Shown one piece after another: positions 1 through 11,870 of a DNA stretch of 64,000 bases. Numbering within the stretch: position 1 is the stretch's first letter; each line of letters opens with the position of its first letter. The notes below the pieces were generated by a model. It saw nothing but the letters and a program-made list of their open reading frames with translations. It was not told the origin of the DNA and searched no databases. A program made the position numbers and the translations under genes. Source of the stretch: Lasioglossum baleicum (Eukaryota > Arthropoda > Insecta > Hymenoptera > Halictidae); contig NC_134939.1 of NCBI RefSeq assembly GCF_051020765.1, positions 14,377,203-14,441,202 on the forward strand, in the 5' to 3' direction.

Positions 1-3000
1 TGTACTTTATTTATACAATACATTTATACTCGTCATCAAATGACGCTAACAGGTTAAATTGTTAATGCATTGGTAATTCAATGCATCGATATCGCATTCA
101 ACGTGTTAACCAATATGTAATAAGTGATATAAACGATATTCAAACATATTTCTCTGCACATGACGTTTCTATAATAATGTATGGAGAATGGGGAAACATT
201 CTAGATTATCCATTACTGTATTTAACATGAATTCATATATCAACTAATAATTTTCACATTAAATGTAACCTGCTCTTTGAATTTAAATTATGCAAAAGTT
301 TATCGATTGTTCTCAATGGACATCAATGTCACAACAAACGCCATAAAAAAACAAATGCAAAAAAAAGGTACTTTTCTAGTTAAAAAAGTTAAAAGTTATC
401 TTACATTTCTTGCAATCAAGTTAGAACAATTTTATTTTGCATAAAATCCACAGTCTAGTTATAACAGTATGTATTTGACAGCCCATCAGAATGTATAAGT
501 GAAAACTAGAAGTTTGTAACTAGAGACCACTCTTTAGAATCTTTTCCCTATCGCTGATAACTTCTTGATTCAAGCACAAATGGTTTGTTCCACTTCAATA
601 AATTTACTTTGCTTTCTTACTCACAGACATTCCAACTTCCTCGCATAATTTAGTTGTATTAGAGTGGATCGATAGTCGGAAGATGTTGCTCCTTTCAAAA
701 ATAGAATGTAATTTTCTTTCTTTTACGTTTACCTCAGAGGTCACATCGTTTTCTTTCTTCGCTATTAGCGACTTCCTGTTTTATACTCTGTGCCTTATTA
801 ATAAAGTTTTACCTTTTAGCCTTCGAATAAGCTCGGCTCCTTTCTTAAGTTCTCTACAATAGTTTCAAATACCTTTTTAAATAGCTTGAAAACTTCGCAA
901 TCTCTGCAGAGTCTCTATTATAGAACTAATAAGTATGCAATTCTATAAATACTAAGAAAAAAGTATTCGAAATCAAGTGGTTTATCATTCTAATTATTTA
1001 CATTTTCAATGTGGATATTGTTTCTAGTAACGATAAAAGTAAACGCAATGGTAAAACATCCGAAATTTATTACATTAAAAGTTTTATTTGAAAAAAATTT
1101 TTGCCCAACTATAAGAAGTGTTATTTTAAATTATTCCCAATTTTTTACAATTTTACCAACCACGTGTCGAAGAGTGAGAACTCTATAATCTTCAGAAATA
1201 AAATTATTTAAATAAAAATTAATTTTTTAAAAATACCACGTTTAAAAAACGGACTAAAAAGTATAAAATAAATTTTTTTAGCCCCATACAGGTTCCTAAC
1301 CCCGTACAGATAGTCTTGAAAATTTGTGTTTGTGGATTTTGAATAGCTGTGAAAATACTTGTAAGATTTAAAACGAAAAACGTGGGGCGCAAGATAATAC
1401 ATAGTTTTTGTTTATACAGTTTGGGATATGTATACATCGCATTTCTAATTACAGCAGCAGTACTGTTGCATTTAATAAGTAATTTTAAAACTGTTCGATT
1501 ATATCCGAACCACCTCGGTGTGCCAATTAGTTTGGATAATAATTGATGGTTCTACTTGTACATTTAAAATGTCGGTTAGAGCAGTATTTTCGAAGTAGCT
1601 CTTGTACGACAGGGGCACTGTATTTCAGAGACTGAAAAATAACATTTAAAAATTTTAAAAATGCAAGGAAAGCATTTGACCTTTTTAGAGGCGTGAAAGT
1701 TGGGGAAACTTCCCTATATGTCGTCGTTAGTTATTTGGTACCGGTAACAGTATTCGACTATTCGAATGGATAATTTTATTCGTGGGTCTTTCAATTATTT
1801 CCGACAGCGCAGGATCGTGAGAATAAAGTAGGATTAAAATAGGATCGAAGAACGCGGGAATACAGAGAAAACGCTGCAACGTTAGACCTGTGCACGACCG
1901 AGCTCGAGCCACAGGTTTTATTGCGGCACATTTACATTTTGTTACGACACGCGTATAAAGTACGGCATCGGCAGCAGAATTAATTTGGATACACAAAACA
2001 GGAGCATTTAGATTAGTTTTACGTCTTCCACTTCGTACTGTGCCAATATAAGCGGAAATGTTTCCCAGCCAGTATAAAAATTCACGTGCAAAATAAAATT
2101 TTTATGGCTCGGAACCCGTGCTTGCTGAAGAGTTACAAAATTCCTGCTGAAAAAAATATTGAGGCATGCTTTGGTGTACAGAAGCTTTTCACGTTGATAA
2201 AATATTTTCCGTTAAATTTGAATGCATAGCAGGGTACTCTTCGTTCTCGAACGGTTTACTACCTTTTTATTTCTGTTTCTCGTAAAATCGAAAAATAATT
2301 TAAATACAATATTACTCCAAACATTTTATTACTCGAGGTAATTTTATTTATATATATATAAATAGATCAGAACAAATTATTTGCACAATATTAACAATGT
2401 TGTCAAAGGTGTGGTATATTTTTATCACAGAATTTCCTTTCAACAGTAACGTTTTCTAGTGAAGCTCGTAATCATTATTTTTTGAATGTACCTAACACAC
2501 GCAAATTCAGAGTAGGAATTATTATAATGTTTAAAATAGAATTATGATAATTGAGAAATGACTTTAAAGTTAACTGGCTTGCAAAATATTGACATTTTTA
2601 AATCAATGTAGTAATAGAAAATAGTTTTTAAAAGAACTCAAAATTATAATATTAAATAATTTATAAGTAGAGTAATGTATAAATGAATATTACAAAACGA
2701 ATTGACGGAATGGCGATGTCAAATCTAATATTTCGACAAAAAGTGATCAAATATATAAATAATTTTGGTTGTTGATTTTCTAGAAATATTTGGCAATCAA
2801 ATGTTCAATTTCGACATTTAAATATCAAGATATTTTGATAAATGTACGAATATTAGTTTTCGTACTACAGCTAAGCAAAATAATTTTGCTTCCAGTCGTT
2901 TTATATCATTCGTGCCACTCAGGTTTGCTTCTAGTAGAATCCGTTCGAAAAACCGTTCATCAGAATCGATTTGTCTCCCTATTTGTCCGAGTAATGGACA

Positions 3001-3899
3001 TTTTACTGCACGACGAAAGAAAGGAGTGACTCACACTGGTCGATTTTCCGAGTCTATGAGAACAAAATCCAGTCGCCAGACTTTTCTCGTAAATTCGTTT
3101 CGGAACTCGACAGTTCCAAAGTTATAACAATAAAATTAAGTAAGACCTTTCTCACGAAAATCAAAAATGAAAACTTCGCAAGAACATAATGGCATTAAAC
3201 TAAAGTCGTTTTCACTATCACCATCTCTATGAACATTATCATAAACACACCTATAAATAAGCATTTTGTGGTTTTTCTAAGCTGAGATTCATTGTAGTCA
3301 AATGAGAAATATCCGAACGGAAAATACAGTTATTTCATTATACATAATTTGTACATTCAAAACAATTTTTCTTTCTCATAAGAAACTGTTCGATGCATCC
3401 CTGAGATCAGCTGCGAACTCCGCGGCTATAAAGAATCTGTATCTCGAACCAATCTCTTTCCAGCTGTGAAGTAGGTCAACGTTCTGTTACATTTTTGCTA
3501 TTTCGGATTCGTTCTTTCACAATTTCTGTTCTATCTCCGAAAGCGAAATATTTTCGGGTAATTCGTTTAATCTTCTTCTTCCGGGAGAGCATTCACCCAT
3601 TTTCTATTTCTGCAAACTATATCAAACATCTGTGATCTGTCTGTAGTGTGTAATTAATTATGTGTGATTGGAACACAATTTGTCGATTTACTTTGATTAT
3701 TTCATATGTTCACCGTTAGAATCTGTTCAAAATCTTCGTCACGAGTCTGACACGATATTGTAAGTCAAGGGGTTGAAGTTGATTGTAGAATTTGTCGAAT
3801 CTTTTACTGTGGAACATCAGTCTGTAGAGCGCGCTCCACGTTATCCGTGAAAATAATATATACAACGAATATGTGCATATTCTTGAGAATTTCTGAGAT
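1..3899. other. AT-rich intronic DNA, no gene seen
   Basis: Strongly AT-rich sequence with only short, unconvincing open frames on both strands. The only structured item I noticed is a terminal fragment of the TAGACTGCGG element family near 438-459, read as its reverse complement. I interpret the stretch as intron of the glypican gene whose exons start at 23672, because that exon needs upstream coding exons and none is visible here. Confidence 0.5.
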
Positions 3900-4620
3900 C
3901 TGGATTCGCGAAATCGTCGTGATCCATGGGAGAGTGTGTCGAGGATCGGCGAGGCGCGGCAGCGGCGCGCGGCGGGGAAATCTGAAAAGAATGCGGTTCA
4001 CTTGACGACAGAGAAACGTTGGCGAAATGAAGTTCGAAAGGAAGAAACGGTCGTCTCGACCTCGAGGCCCAGCCGCGAAGTAAAGCAGGAGCAGGAGCGA
4101 GTTAAGCCAGACCCCGGAGTAGAAGCATTGTCGGCCCTGCAAAATACCTACAATCGATAGCATGCGAATTCGATCCTCGACTACGGGCGGCGAGTCAAAG
4201 CGGCTTGCAGCGGCGAAGGATGCGTGGAATGCAATGGGCGCGCCGCGGGGTGGTGTTCTCTCCTCCACCCTCTCTCTCTCTCTCTCTCTCCCTCTCTCCC
4301 CCTCCGCCTCCTTCACCTTTTCTCCTCTATTGCTTCTTCCTGCGCTTCTTCGGACTTCTCTTCTCTGCCTCTTTCTTTCGCGCAGCAGCGCCTCTCGACT
4401 TCTTCTTCCTCTCGACTTCGTCCTTCTAAGCATCTCGCTCGCCTGAATATTCTCCTCTGACACGTTAAAGGACTTCCGTGAAATAAACGTTATTCAGTTT
4501 ATACCACTGGAAAACTAAAACCGGCCGAACTGGTAGCACAACTCGACGCGACGCGACGGCTCGGCCATACACAGCGGTCCAGGCAGCCGATCTAACAGTC
4601 TAGCAGTTCGCTTGCTAAAA
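3900..4620. other. GC/CpG-rich island with CT microsatellite
   Basis: The base composition rises sharply against AT-rich flanks, with many CpG dinucleotides, a (CT)n run at about 4270-4291 and a pyrimidine-rich block to 4440. Open frames of 70-220 codons overlap on both strands but are low in complexity (Arg/Glu or Ser/Leu repeats) and match no family I know. A TCAGT initiator-like string lies near 4493. In a gene with very long introns this could be an enhancer or an alternative promoter, but the sequence alone does not prove that. Confidence 0.35.
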
Positions 4621-4704
4621 AATATCTTGTCTTATATCGGTATTTAATGCACCTATGTTACTTTCGAAATAAATGTTGTTTGAAATATCGATCGCAATGT
4701 TATA

Positions 4705-4905
4705 AATTGTATAATATGCTGATGTTCTCTCGGCGCAACGGTTCGATCAGTTATTTAGGAAAAAAAATCAAATTTTGCACGTCAGTTAAACTTTCAACGT
4801 TTCGATCCTAATTTGGATCCTTTTCAAGAAAGAAGAAAAACTGCGCCTGAAAAATATATTTTCTAACGTAATAACCAGAAACTTTAGAATATCTGTGAAA
4901 TCAGA
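4705..4905 (+). repeat. Dispersed repeat family R, copy 1
   Basis: About 200 bp that recur with high similarity at 50854-51035. Shared boxes in order are CGGCGCAACGGTTCGATCAG, AACGTTTCGATCC, and a tail reading AACCAGAAACTTTAGAATAT. Other, more diverged copies lie at 21655-21830, 26999-27130, 27222-27775 and 32385-32515. I do not recognise the family. The GGTTCGATC box resembles a tRNA B box, but no A box or tRNA fold accompanies it. Confidence 0.7.
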
Positions 4906-7900
4906 ATGTAACTATGTATGTATCAAGATAGGTACTGTATTGAATTACTCACTTGCTTTATGAAAATTTTAAACACGGAATTGAAAATGTCTTAGCACAT
5001 GATGTACTCATGTCGTCGAACAAGACGCAGTTTCCCTTCTTTCTTGAAAAGGATGGAAATTAACGTTTTTTTCATTTATTGTTCCACTTAAAATAAAGAA
5101 ATACAAGCAGATATTGGAATTATGTTTAAAATAACGGTCTCCCTACCATAATCTTAAAACGTTAAAATAATGTTTCATCAATTTCTCTAAAATAAGGAAT
5201 TGTAAGCTACCTAGTTCTTACATTCAGGCGGCGAGTTTCACCGGGTTTCTTTTTTCCTTCTACCTTCGCGCATTTTCACTCGGCAACGACGTCGATCTTT
5301 TCCCGATTCGAAATAACCAATCCACTTGCTGGAACATACTCGATAGGGTAACGAAGGAATCGTGTCGCTGAACAGGTTGAACGGACCTAACCAAGCACCC
5401 AGACCATCTTGGAATCGAACTCGGTTTGTTTTTGGAATTTTAACACTTGAAAGGATACATATGTATACCGTTTGCAACATGACTACTAGTAGTAGAGGAG
5501 ATCGGGTATGGTTGTCGCACGGGTAACTTGTCACAAACGCTATGCAGAAACAGTAGACGGTAAAAATTTATTAATAGCCCGGGATCATGTGTAGACATAC
5601 TGCCGCGCCGTCTCCCCTCGACAATCGAGTTCCATCAGGATATGAAGTACATACTATACTTGTTTCTTACTATCGATTACCATAGTTTTTACTTGATCTT
5701 GTAGTTCAGAGAATTTTCTATAATTAATAATAATTATTTATTTATTGATGCCGTAAACCTAGTTTGGTTTATATAGCATACATTATTATGACATTATACA
5801 AAAAGATAGAGAAATATATAACACATAGTATGTATAAAGTGGAATTATACATATAGTATAAACGTTAGGCGCTAAATCCTAATCTTACATTTTTTAATAA
5901 AGTTAAAGATAAACATTAGCGCTGTAATATCTAGTACGCTTAGAAAAAAAGAATTTTCTATATTAATTTAATGATTTCATTGTACTTCTTAAGCCTTTTT
6001 AATAAACGAATGGGTAAATTCGATAGTTTAACAAGTGGGAGGGCAGGTTCTCATTTAATTTAATTTAATGAATCTTTCATATCGTGTCACATTAAACGTT
6101 ACTGTAACAAAAAGGATTGGTGTTGTACAATTCCTTTGATTGGGTGTAACACTTGAAGTTATTTGGTCATACCTCCATCTTTTTGTGTAATAAAATATTT
6201 TTATGATCTCTATCAATATTTCGAGGTCAGTCGTATTGTGAGCATTGTATACGTAGTGTAATGCAATATTGTTATCACAATTACTACCATCGTCGAGTTT
6301 TATAACCGCGGTAGTTACGGAGTAATAAAATTCAGACACAATTGCAGCTTCTAACGACCTTTCCTAACGAGTTGCTGTTTCAATATACCTCGGTTGACAA
6401 TTCCGTGCTTAATTCCTATGCGGATTGCACGCGCGACTTGTTAAACTTGGAGTTTTACGAACTGATGAGTGGTTTGCTCCTGAATTGATAGGGGATCCAA
6501 TTGATATTTACACTACGATTGAATCTACATACAAATTGAAGCGTACTAAACATTTCATTGCTCGGGGAAACAAGACAATGTTGGTCAAGTGTGAGCGCAG
6601 TTGTTAGAAATTGTACATATGTACATATACATGATTCTAATCGAAGGATCTGGAAGCGCACATGTTTGTCTTGTCAAAAATATATCACATTTTATAAATT
6701 TGCACATTGCATAACGATTAACCGAATTACTTTTTTACAAACGCCTACATTTGATGTTTTTCATGTTGTAGAATGACCCGGTGCCAAAATAAAATGTTTG
6801 GCCATCGTTAGCATGGGAACGAAGCTAAACAAAGATTTCTTTTTTATGTCTTCGCATTTTTAAAATGTTTTTACTGTTTGAAGTTTCACCTACTTGTTTC
6901 AGTCATAAAAGCATAAAACCCGCGGTCTAGTAATATCATTTCAATTCTTGTATGGTATTTATGAAGCAGAACTCTGATAGCAGAAATATTTCCAACCCCA
7001 GGTTCGCAGTTTCATCCCTCGCGGATCTGAGCGCGAGTATTTACTACGTATTCGTTGTCGCCTGGCCGGTGTACCGAAATGCGTTGTCCGTAAAGGGTAG
7101 TCCTAGGAGTATAATGAATACTCCTTGTTTCGTATCGTCCTCCTCGAGAACGGATCCGGGAAATAACATTGTAATTCGCGGGAAAATTTTACGGTAGTAT
7201 CGCATCCTGTGAAATTCCCTTTCTGCCCCCTCGTCCACTCCCTTTTCTCGACATTAAACGGAGAAATTGGATTAGTTCCCCGCCTGTTTTGACGATCGTT
7301 TGCACGGCCGAGTTTCGCGGTCGCAGTTAATTCTCCCGGAACGTTTTACACGATCTTGGCCAGGAGCTGGCCTGCTCGTTATCTAATTCTTGTAAATTGG
7401 GTAAATCTAATCCGCGGCCTTAATCAATCCGATTTTCGAGTTAAAAGGCAATTAAGTGAAAATGGGTGACTCCGAGATGTCATTGCGCGTAAAATTACCA
7501 GGCGAGGTGATTATTTTGTTATTTGGCTAACGAGGGAGCACCAGCTTGGCTATTAAGATCGTGATAAAAGTGCCAGAAGAAAATTTATACAGGATAAGTC
7601 ACCTAAAACAGCCCACCCGAATAACTAGGGATATTTCTACTGAATTGTTTCGAAAATTGAGCCTCGGACGAAGTAAACCTCAGACGAAATAATCTGATTT
7701 ATTTTTTCGCGAGGAAACACCCCTTATTTGTTAAACACGTTGTTCGTCCGCGCATCCCCTATAGGTCAACGTTTATCTCACTGCTGTAACCAGTAAGCAA
7801 TAGAATTGAGTCGAGTCTAGGGGAAAAGAAGTTCTTGCGTACGAGTTACCGTGTCAGTACTTTCCCCTAGAAGGTTCGCGTTATGTCGCGGGACATATGC

Positions 7901-8335
7901 CAACTGGTGGACGAGTGTCTCTGACGTCAACTTGGTTAAATTGGCTGAACTTTGAACTCGTGAGTAATCGGCCTGTCGCCATTTCTCGTATTGCGTTCTT
8001 TATCCAGCTGTTCGAAGACCAAGTATGGCTGCGCGACAGCCATCGAAAGAACTCCCAGAGGCTCGTCACCCAAACGACATGACTTTAGACTTTAGGATGT
8101 AGTTCCCTGGACCTCGAGCTTCCCAAGAACCGATGGAACATCGTTGAGACAGTTGTCGATACAGTCGAATCATTATATAATATGTAACTAGACTGTGTGG
8201 ATTTGTATACATTTCCGAAGAAATAGAATGGGTGAAATATATAAAACAGTGGAAAATATAAGAAATCTAAAAATATTGTTATCTGGTTTTCAACGTAAAA
8301 GGACTATTTAAGGGACAAAATGAATTGTTATTTAA
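4906..8335. other. Non-coding stretch, no gene seen
   Basis: No convincing coding exon. Around 5745-5790 there is a motif, TTTATTGATGCCGTA followed by TTTGGTTTAT, that recurs near 16570-16620, so a worn transposable-element fragment is likely. The stretch 6950-8100 is less AT-rich, but its frames of 60-80 codons show no recognisable domain. Confidence 0.4.
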
Positions 8336-8576
8336 CACATTACCGACCGGTATCTATTGCATAATTTTGGAAAATCTAGGGTACATGAAACGAACACTTT
8401 TTAATGGAACCTTCAATAGTAACAGCAATTTTCATTTTGAACTAACAAGTCACCCTCAATAACGTTATCTAATAGTTTCATTTATGATTGCCTATGTAAA
8501 AGAAAATTTCCATGCTTGCTTTTGGTACAGCACAATGATTGAAAATCCTATTAATAGGCTTCCGGTAGGTAATGTG
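8336..8576. mobile_element. piggyBac-type MITE with TTAA sites
   Basis: A 241-bp element flanked on both sides by TTAA (8332-8335 and 8577-8580). Its ends are inverted: CACATTACCGACCGG at the left and CCGGTAGGTAATGTG at the right. TTAA target duplication is the hallmark of the piggyBac superfamily. There is no open frame of note inside, so it is non-autonomous. A second, truncated copy in reverse orientation lies at about 26125-26248. Immediately after it, at 8581-8605, is a terminal fragment of the TAGACTGCGG family. Confidence 0.75.
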
Positions 8577-8605
8577 TTAACATTGCATATAGATCCGCAG
8601 TCTAA

Positions 8606-9958
8606 TTACAACGATCGTGTACCAAAACGTGAAAATAGGACTTTCGAGGGCGATCGCGGCCTAGATTGATCCTTTATCCAGCGCTTTTCACTACTGAAAA
8701 CATCTCGCACCGTTGCAATCCTGGAGAAACTTCTTGTTTTTACATATTGCTCCGCGCAGCAATCGAATTTGTCCGTCCCGACCAAAGACAATGCGTGCGA
8801 TAGAAGTGACTAATAGATCCTAACAAGTGGTGTAGAGGTTATCAGACGCCAGTCAGTCTCGCATTCCTTCGCCTGTCCAACGTACCATCCTTGAGCGGTG
8901 AATTGTTACGCAAAGCTGTGTCGCGCGGATTGCGAAACAGCGAGGACTGCGACGACCGAAAAATTAGTCCGAAGATAATGAACGTCATTAGGCATATTGG
9001 ATAATACAGGGTTCTTGCGACGCACGCGTCACGTGTGTGGGACACCTTAACTGGATCACTATGCATTCCACCGAGACGGGTCTCTGCAAATGGGGATAAT
9101 CTGTAGTTCCTGCTTAGGCAATGGTTTTGTGTGGGCGGGCGGGCTCGCATTCAAATTCCCCTCGTCTCGTCGCGTCGCGTCGCGTCGCGCAGCGTTGCGT
9201 TGGAGGGACCGGCCTCGTTTGTACCTGCACAAATCAAATGGGCTTAAACAACGTCACGTTGATAAATGAGAGTTTTCACTATGCCCTCGGCTCGACTGAA
9301 ACAGACAAATTAATTTCATGCCGGAACCGGAGCGCGCGCCTTATCGAATTTCGACGCGCGCCCTGCCTCGATGCGAGGCGATGTTACGCAGCGCGCCGCG
9401 CGAGCTTCGTTTATCGGTGGACGAGGTTAATGACTTACGAATGGGATCTAGAATGTGATTTTTCTTTCCCACGGTGATCGATATTTATTACTACATAGAC
9501 AGAGCTATCGCGTAGTCGCCCCGCTATTAATACCACGCCCGATGGATACCGACGAATATTTGCTTTCATTATCGACAACTCGCAATTACATTAGTAGGCC
9601 CAACCTGGTAGATCGATAACCATGCATAATGGAAATGGTTAATGCTTAATGCTCGACGATAACGTTATCCAACGTTACAAATGCAATAAAGTTGCACGGC
9701 TACAGCGTACCAATCGGTATTGTGATTGCTCGACTACCCTAACACCACCGCTTGAATGTGGAATTGAAACTACGGATACTGTTACGACAATGGCTACTCG
9801 GTGAAAGGATATTTTTTAATGGTTGCATTTCGTAAACTTTGCGAGATATCTTCTGGTTCCTCTTTGGCGCAAATAGACTCTGAAATGTAAGAATTCTTAA
9901 CTGTGGAAGAAATCATCTTTGATAGTTTCATTCTGCAGTATCGAGAGAAATTAATATT
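8606..9958. other. GC-rich island with CGTCG repeat, no gene seen
   Basis: GC- and CpG-rich from about 8840 to 9480, with a short (GTCGC)n tandem at 9165-9190. Frames of about 100 codons occur on both strands over the same bases and look like composition artefacts. From 9480 to 9958 I see nothing. Confidence 0.35.
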
Positions 9959-9966
9959 ATTATTAT

Positions 9967-10228
9967 TAGACTGCGGATCTTTATGCAAAAGAAATCAATT
10001 GCAAAATTTGTACCGAACAAACAGACAGACAGACAAGTAAGCGAGCTAATAAAAATGTTTTGCATTGATTGTGGGAAGCAGGAATAACATAAACACTCAT
10101 TTCATCCCTTAACGATTTTGTTACATTAAAAGCAACATTACAACATTCTTGTGAGTTTTTAAAATCTTTTACTATTTTACATTCGACCCAACCAATTTCT
10201 TCATAAATGCATAAAGTTCCGCAGTCTA
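9967..10228. mobile_element. TAGACTGCGG-family MITE, complete, 8-bp TSD
   Basis: A 262-bp element bounded by inverted ends: TAGACTGCGGATCTTTATGC at the left, and its complement ending CCGCAGTCTA at the right. Perfect 8-bp target duplications ATTATTAT lie at 9959-9966 and 10229-10236. It sits inside an (ATT)n tract, which may be the tail of the LINE-like fragment that follows. There is no coding capacity. Eight-bp duplications fit hAT, P or Merlin transposases, but these ends are not the usual hAT CAGNG. Confidence 0.85.
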
Positions 10229-10236
10229 ATTATTAT

Positions 10237-10643
10237 TATTATTATTTTTATATACGTACCGAGAGGTCCTTTTATACAAATGTTTACAGTTGTTTACAGT
10301 AGAACTGATACAAACAAAAAGAGACATAGCAAAAAAGAAAGTCTTAACCTAAAATTTACATAAAAAGGGACAATCGCGAAGCTAAACAAATACAGGTACG
10401 ATATTAACAAATAATCTTGCGTAATTTTCTTTTGAATTCCTGTAACGTGCCATTAAAAAAATCAATATTATCATACAGTATGTTTGAGCTTGCAATAATG
10501 CGATTTAAAGGATTTATCACTCCATATGTGGATTTGGATTTCATTGTTTGAAATTCTGCTCTCGTTCTCAAAACACGTTCAGGTACGTAGAAATTAATCC
10601 TTAAAATACATTTTAAGCTCACACACATCAAATAGACACACAA
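10237..10643 (-). pseudogene. LINE reverse-transcriptase C-terminal remnant
   Basis: On the minus strand an open frame (10643 down to 10404) reads FYVPERVLRTRAEF, later YGVINPLNRII, then DFFNGTLQEFKRKLRKII before its stop. That pattern, an R-rich FxVPxxR segment followed by a short hydrophobic-N region and a final F-K-R-K-L-K helix, is the usual extreme C-terminus of CR1/jockey-type non-LTR retrotransposon polymerases. The catalytic RT domain is absent, so the copy is 5'-truncated, as LINEs often are. Beyond the stop, about 170 bp of AT-rich sequence lead into (AAT)n, consistent with a LINE 3' tail. The family assignment rests on pattern recognition only. Confidence 0.45.
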
Positions 10644-11536
10644 TTAAAGTATGGCTGTTTCGATACAGGCTTTTTTGTAGAAACTAAATGATTGTAAGAA
10701 ATTTTGACGTGGACAGCTACAGCAGCCGTCTGTTCCTGCATTGAATTCCATGTTATTGTTTCCCCGTATTTCTGTTTGACGTTGCCGAGTGATTGATTAC
10801 TAGAATTCGCGTCGATCGAAAGTTTGTATACGGTAATTGAATTAGTCCCATCACCGGGTTTCACCTGCTATCTTCGTATCGAACGTAGACCCGCTAATGG
10901 GTTACCTCATATCCACATAGCCAATAATGTGCTTGAACATCCTTGTGATAAGAAACGTCAAGCTATCGGGACACTTTAACTACCAGAAATCGATTCGAAG
11001 ACAACGGTACAATCTATCCATCTAGGCCACATTTAATTGGAACTGCAAAAAATCTTTTGTATGTTACATTTACTTTGTTACAATTTTATGAAAGGGACCA
11101 ACCACGTTTGTGACTCGATGAAAAGGACTGTTTCAATAAACGCGGAAACAACAGTCCCGTTTCAAAACGTTGAACGGTTTTCGAAAAAGTGAAAAAGTCC
11201 GAAAGATATAAAAAAAATCTGTGGCAAGTGTACTAGTCTCTCTGTAGATTTCCCAAAAATTTGATGGTTCATACTTTCACTTCTGTGCTTCGATAAAATT
11301 GTAATTGATGCTTCGAGTGCTTGTTAATGTTTATGATAGAAATATAGTAATTAAATGAACATGAATTTTTATGAAACTCCGTAGATTCATTCCTCGACAC
11401 TCTTCAAATTTTCTCAGATATGAAAGTCGAAAGTTCAAAGTCAATTTTTCTTTTAGAAAAATTGTATGAACATCGAAGTAACATCTTAGCTCTAAATTTT
11501 TTTCTACACTGCCTATACAATGAAGTGTCTTCGGTT
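10644..11536. other. Non-coding stretch, nothing seen
   Basis: Mixed composition. Short frames on the minus strand (10628-10864 and 11331-11642) have no recognisable domain. No repeats beyond those listed elsewhere. Confidence 0.4.
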
Positions 11537-11870
11537 TTACCCAGTAATTTATTGAAAAGCTTCCTGCCTGATCGATTAAATATTGTCTTTGATTTGGTTC
11601 AGTTAATAAAATTTGAACGGAACAATTTCTTGAACGGCACACGAGTGTTTTTTACCGAGTAATTTATAGGAAAGCTTTCTGCCTGATTAAATATTGTCTT
11701 TGATTTGGTTCAGTTAATAAAATTTGAACGGAACAATTTCTTGAACGGCACACGAGTGTTTTTTACCCAGTAATTTATAGAAAAGCTTTCTGCCTGATTA
11801 AATATTGTCTTTGATTTGGTTCAGTTAATAAAATTTGAACGGAACAATTTCTTGAACAGCACACAAATGT
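11537..11870 (+). repeat. Tandem repeat, three copies of 111 bp
   Basis: The string TATTGTCTTTGATTTGGTTC recurs at 11581, 11692 and 11803, an exact 111-bp period. Copies 2 and 3 are nearly identical; copy 1 is slightly diverged (it contains an extra CGA in the CCTGATCGATTAAA region). Short frames through it are repeat artefacts. Confidence 0.9.

Noticed and set aside
3804..4463. 219-codon minus-strand frame
   Set aside because: Arg/Glu-rich low complexity produced by the CT microsatellite and GC-rich DNA; several other frames are open over the same bases.
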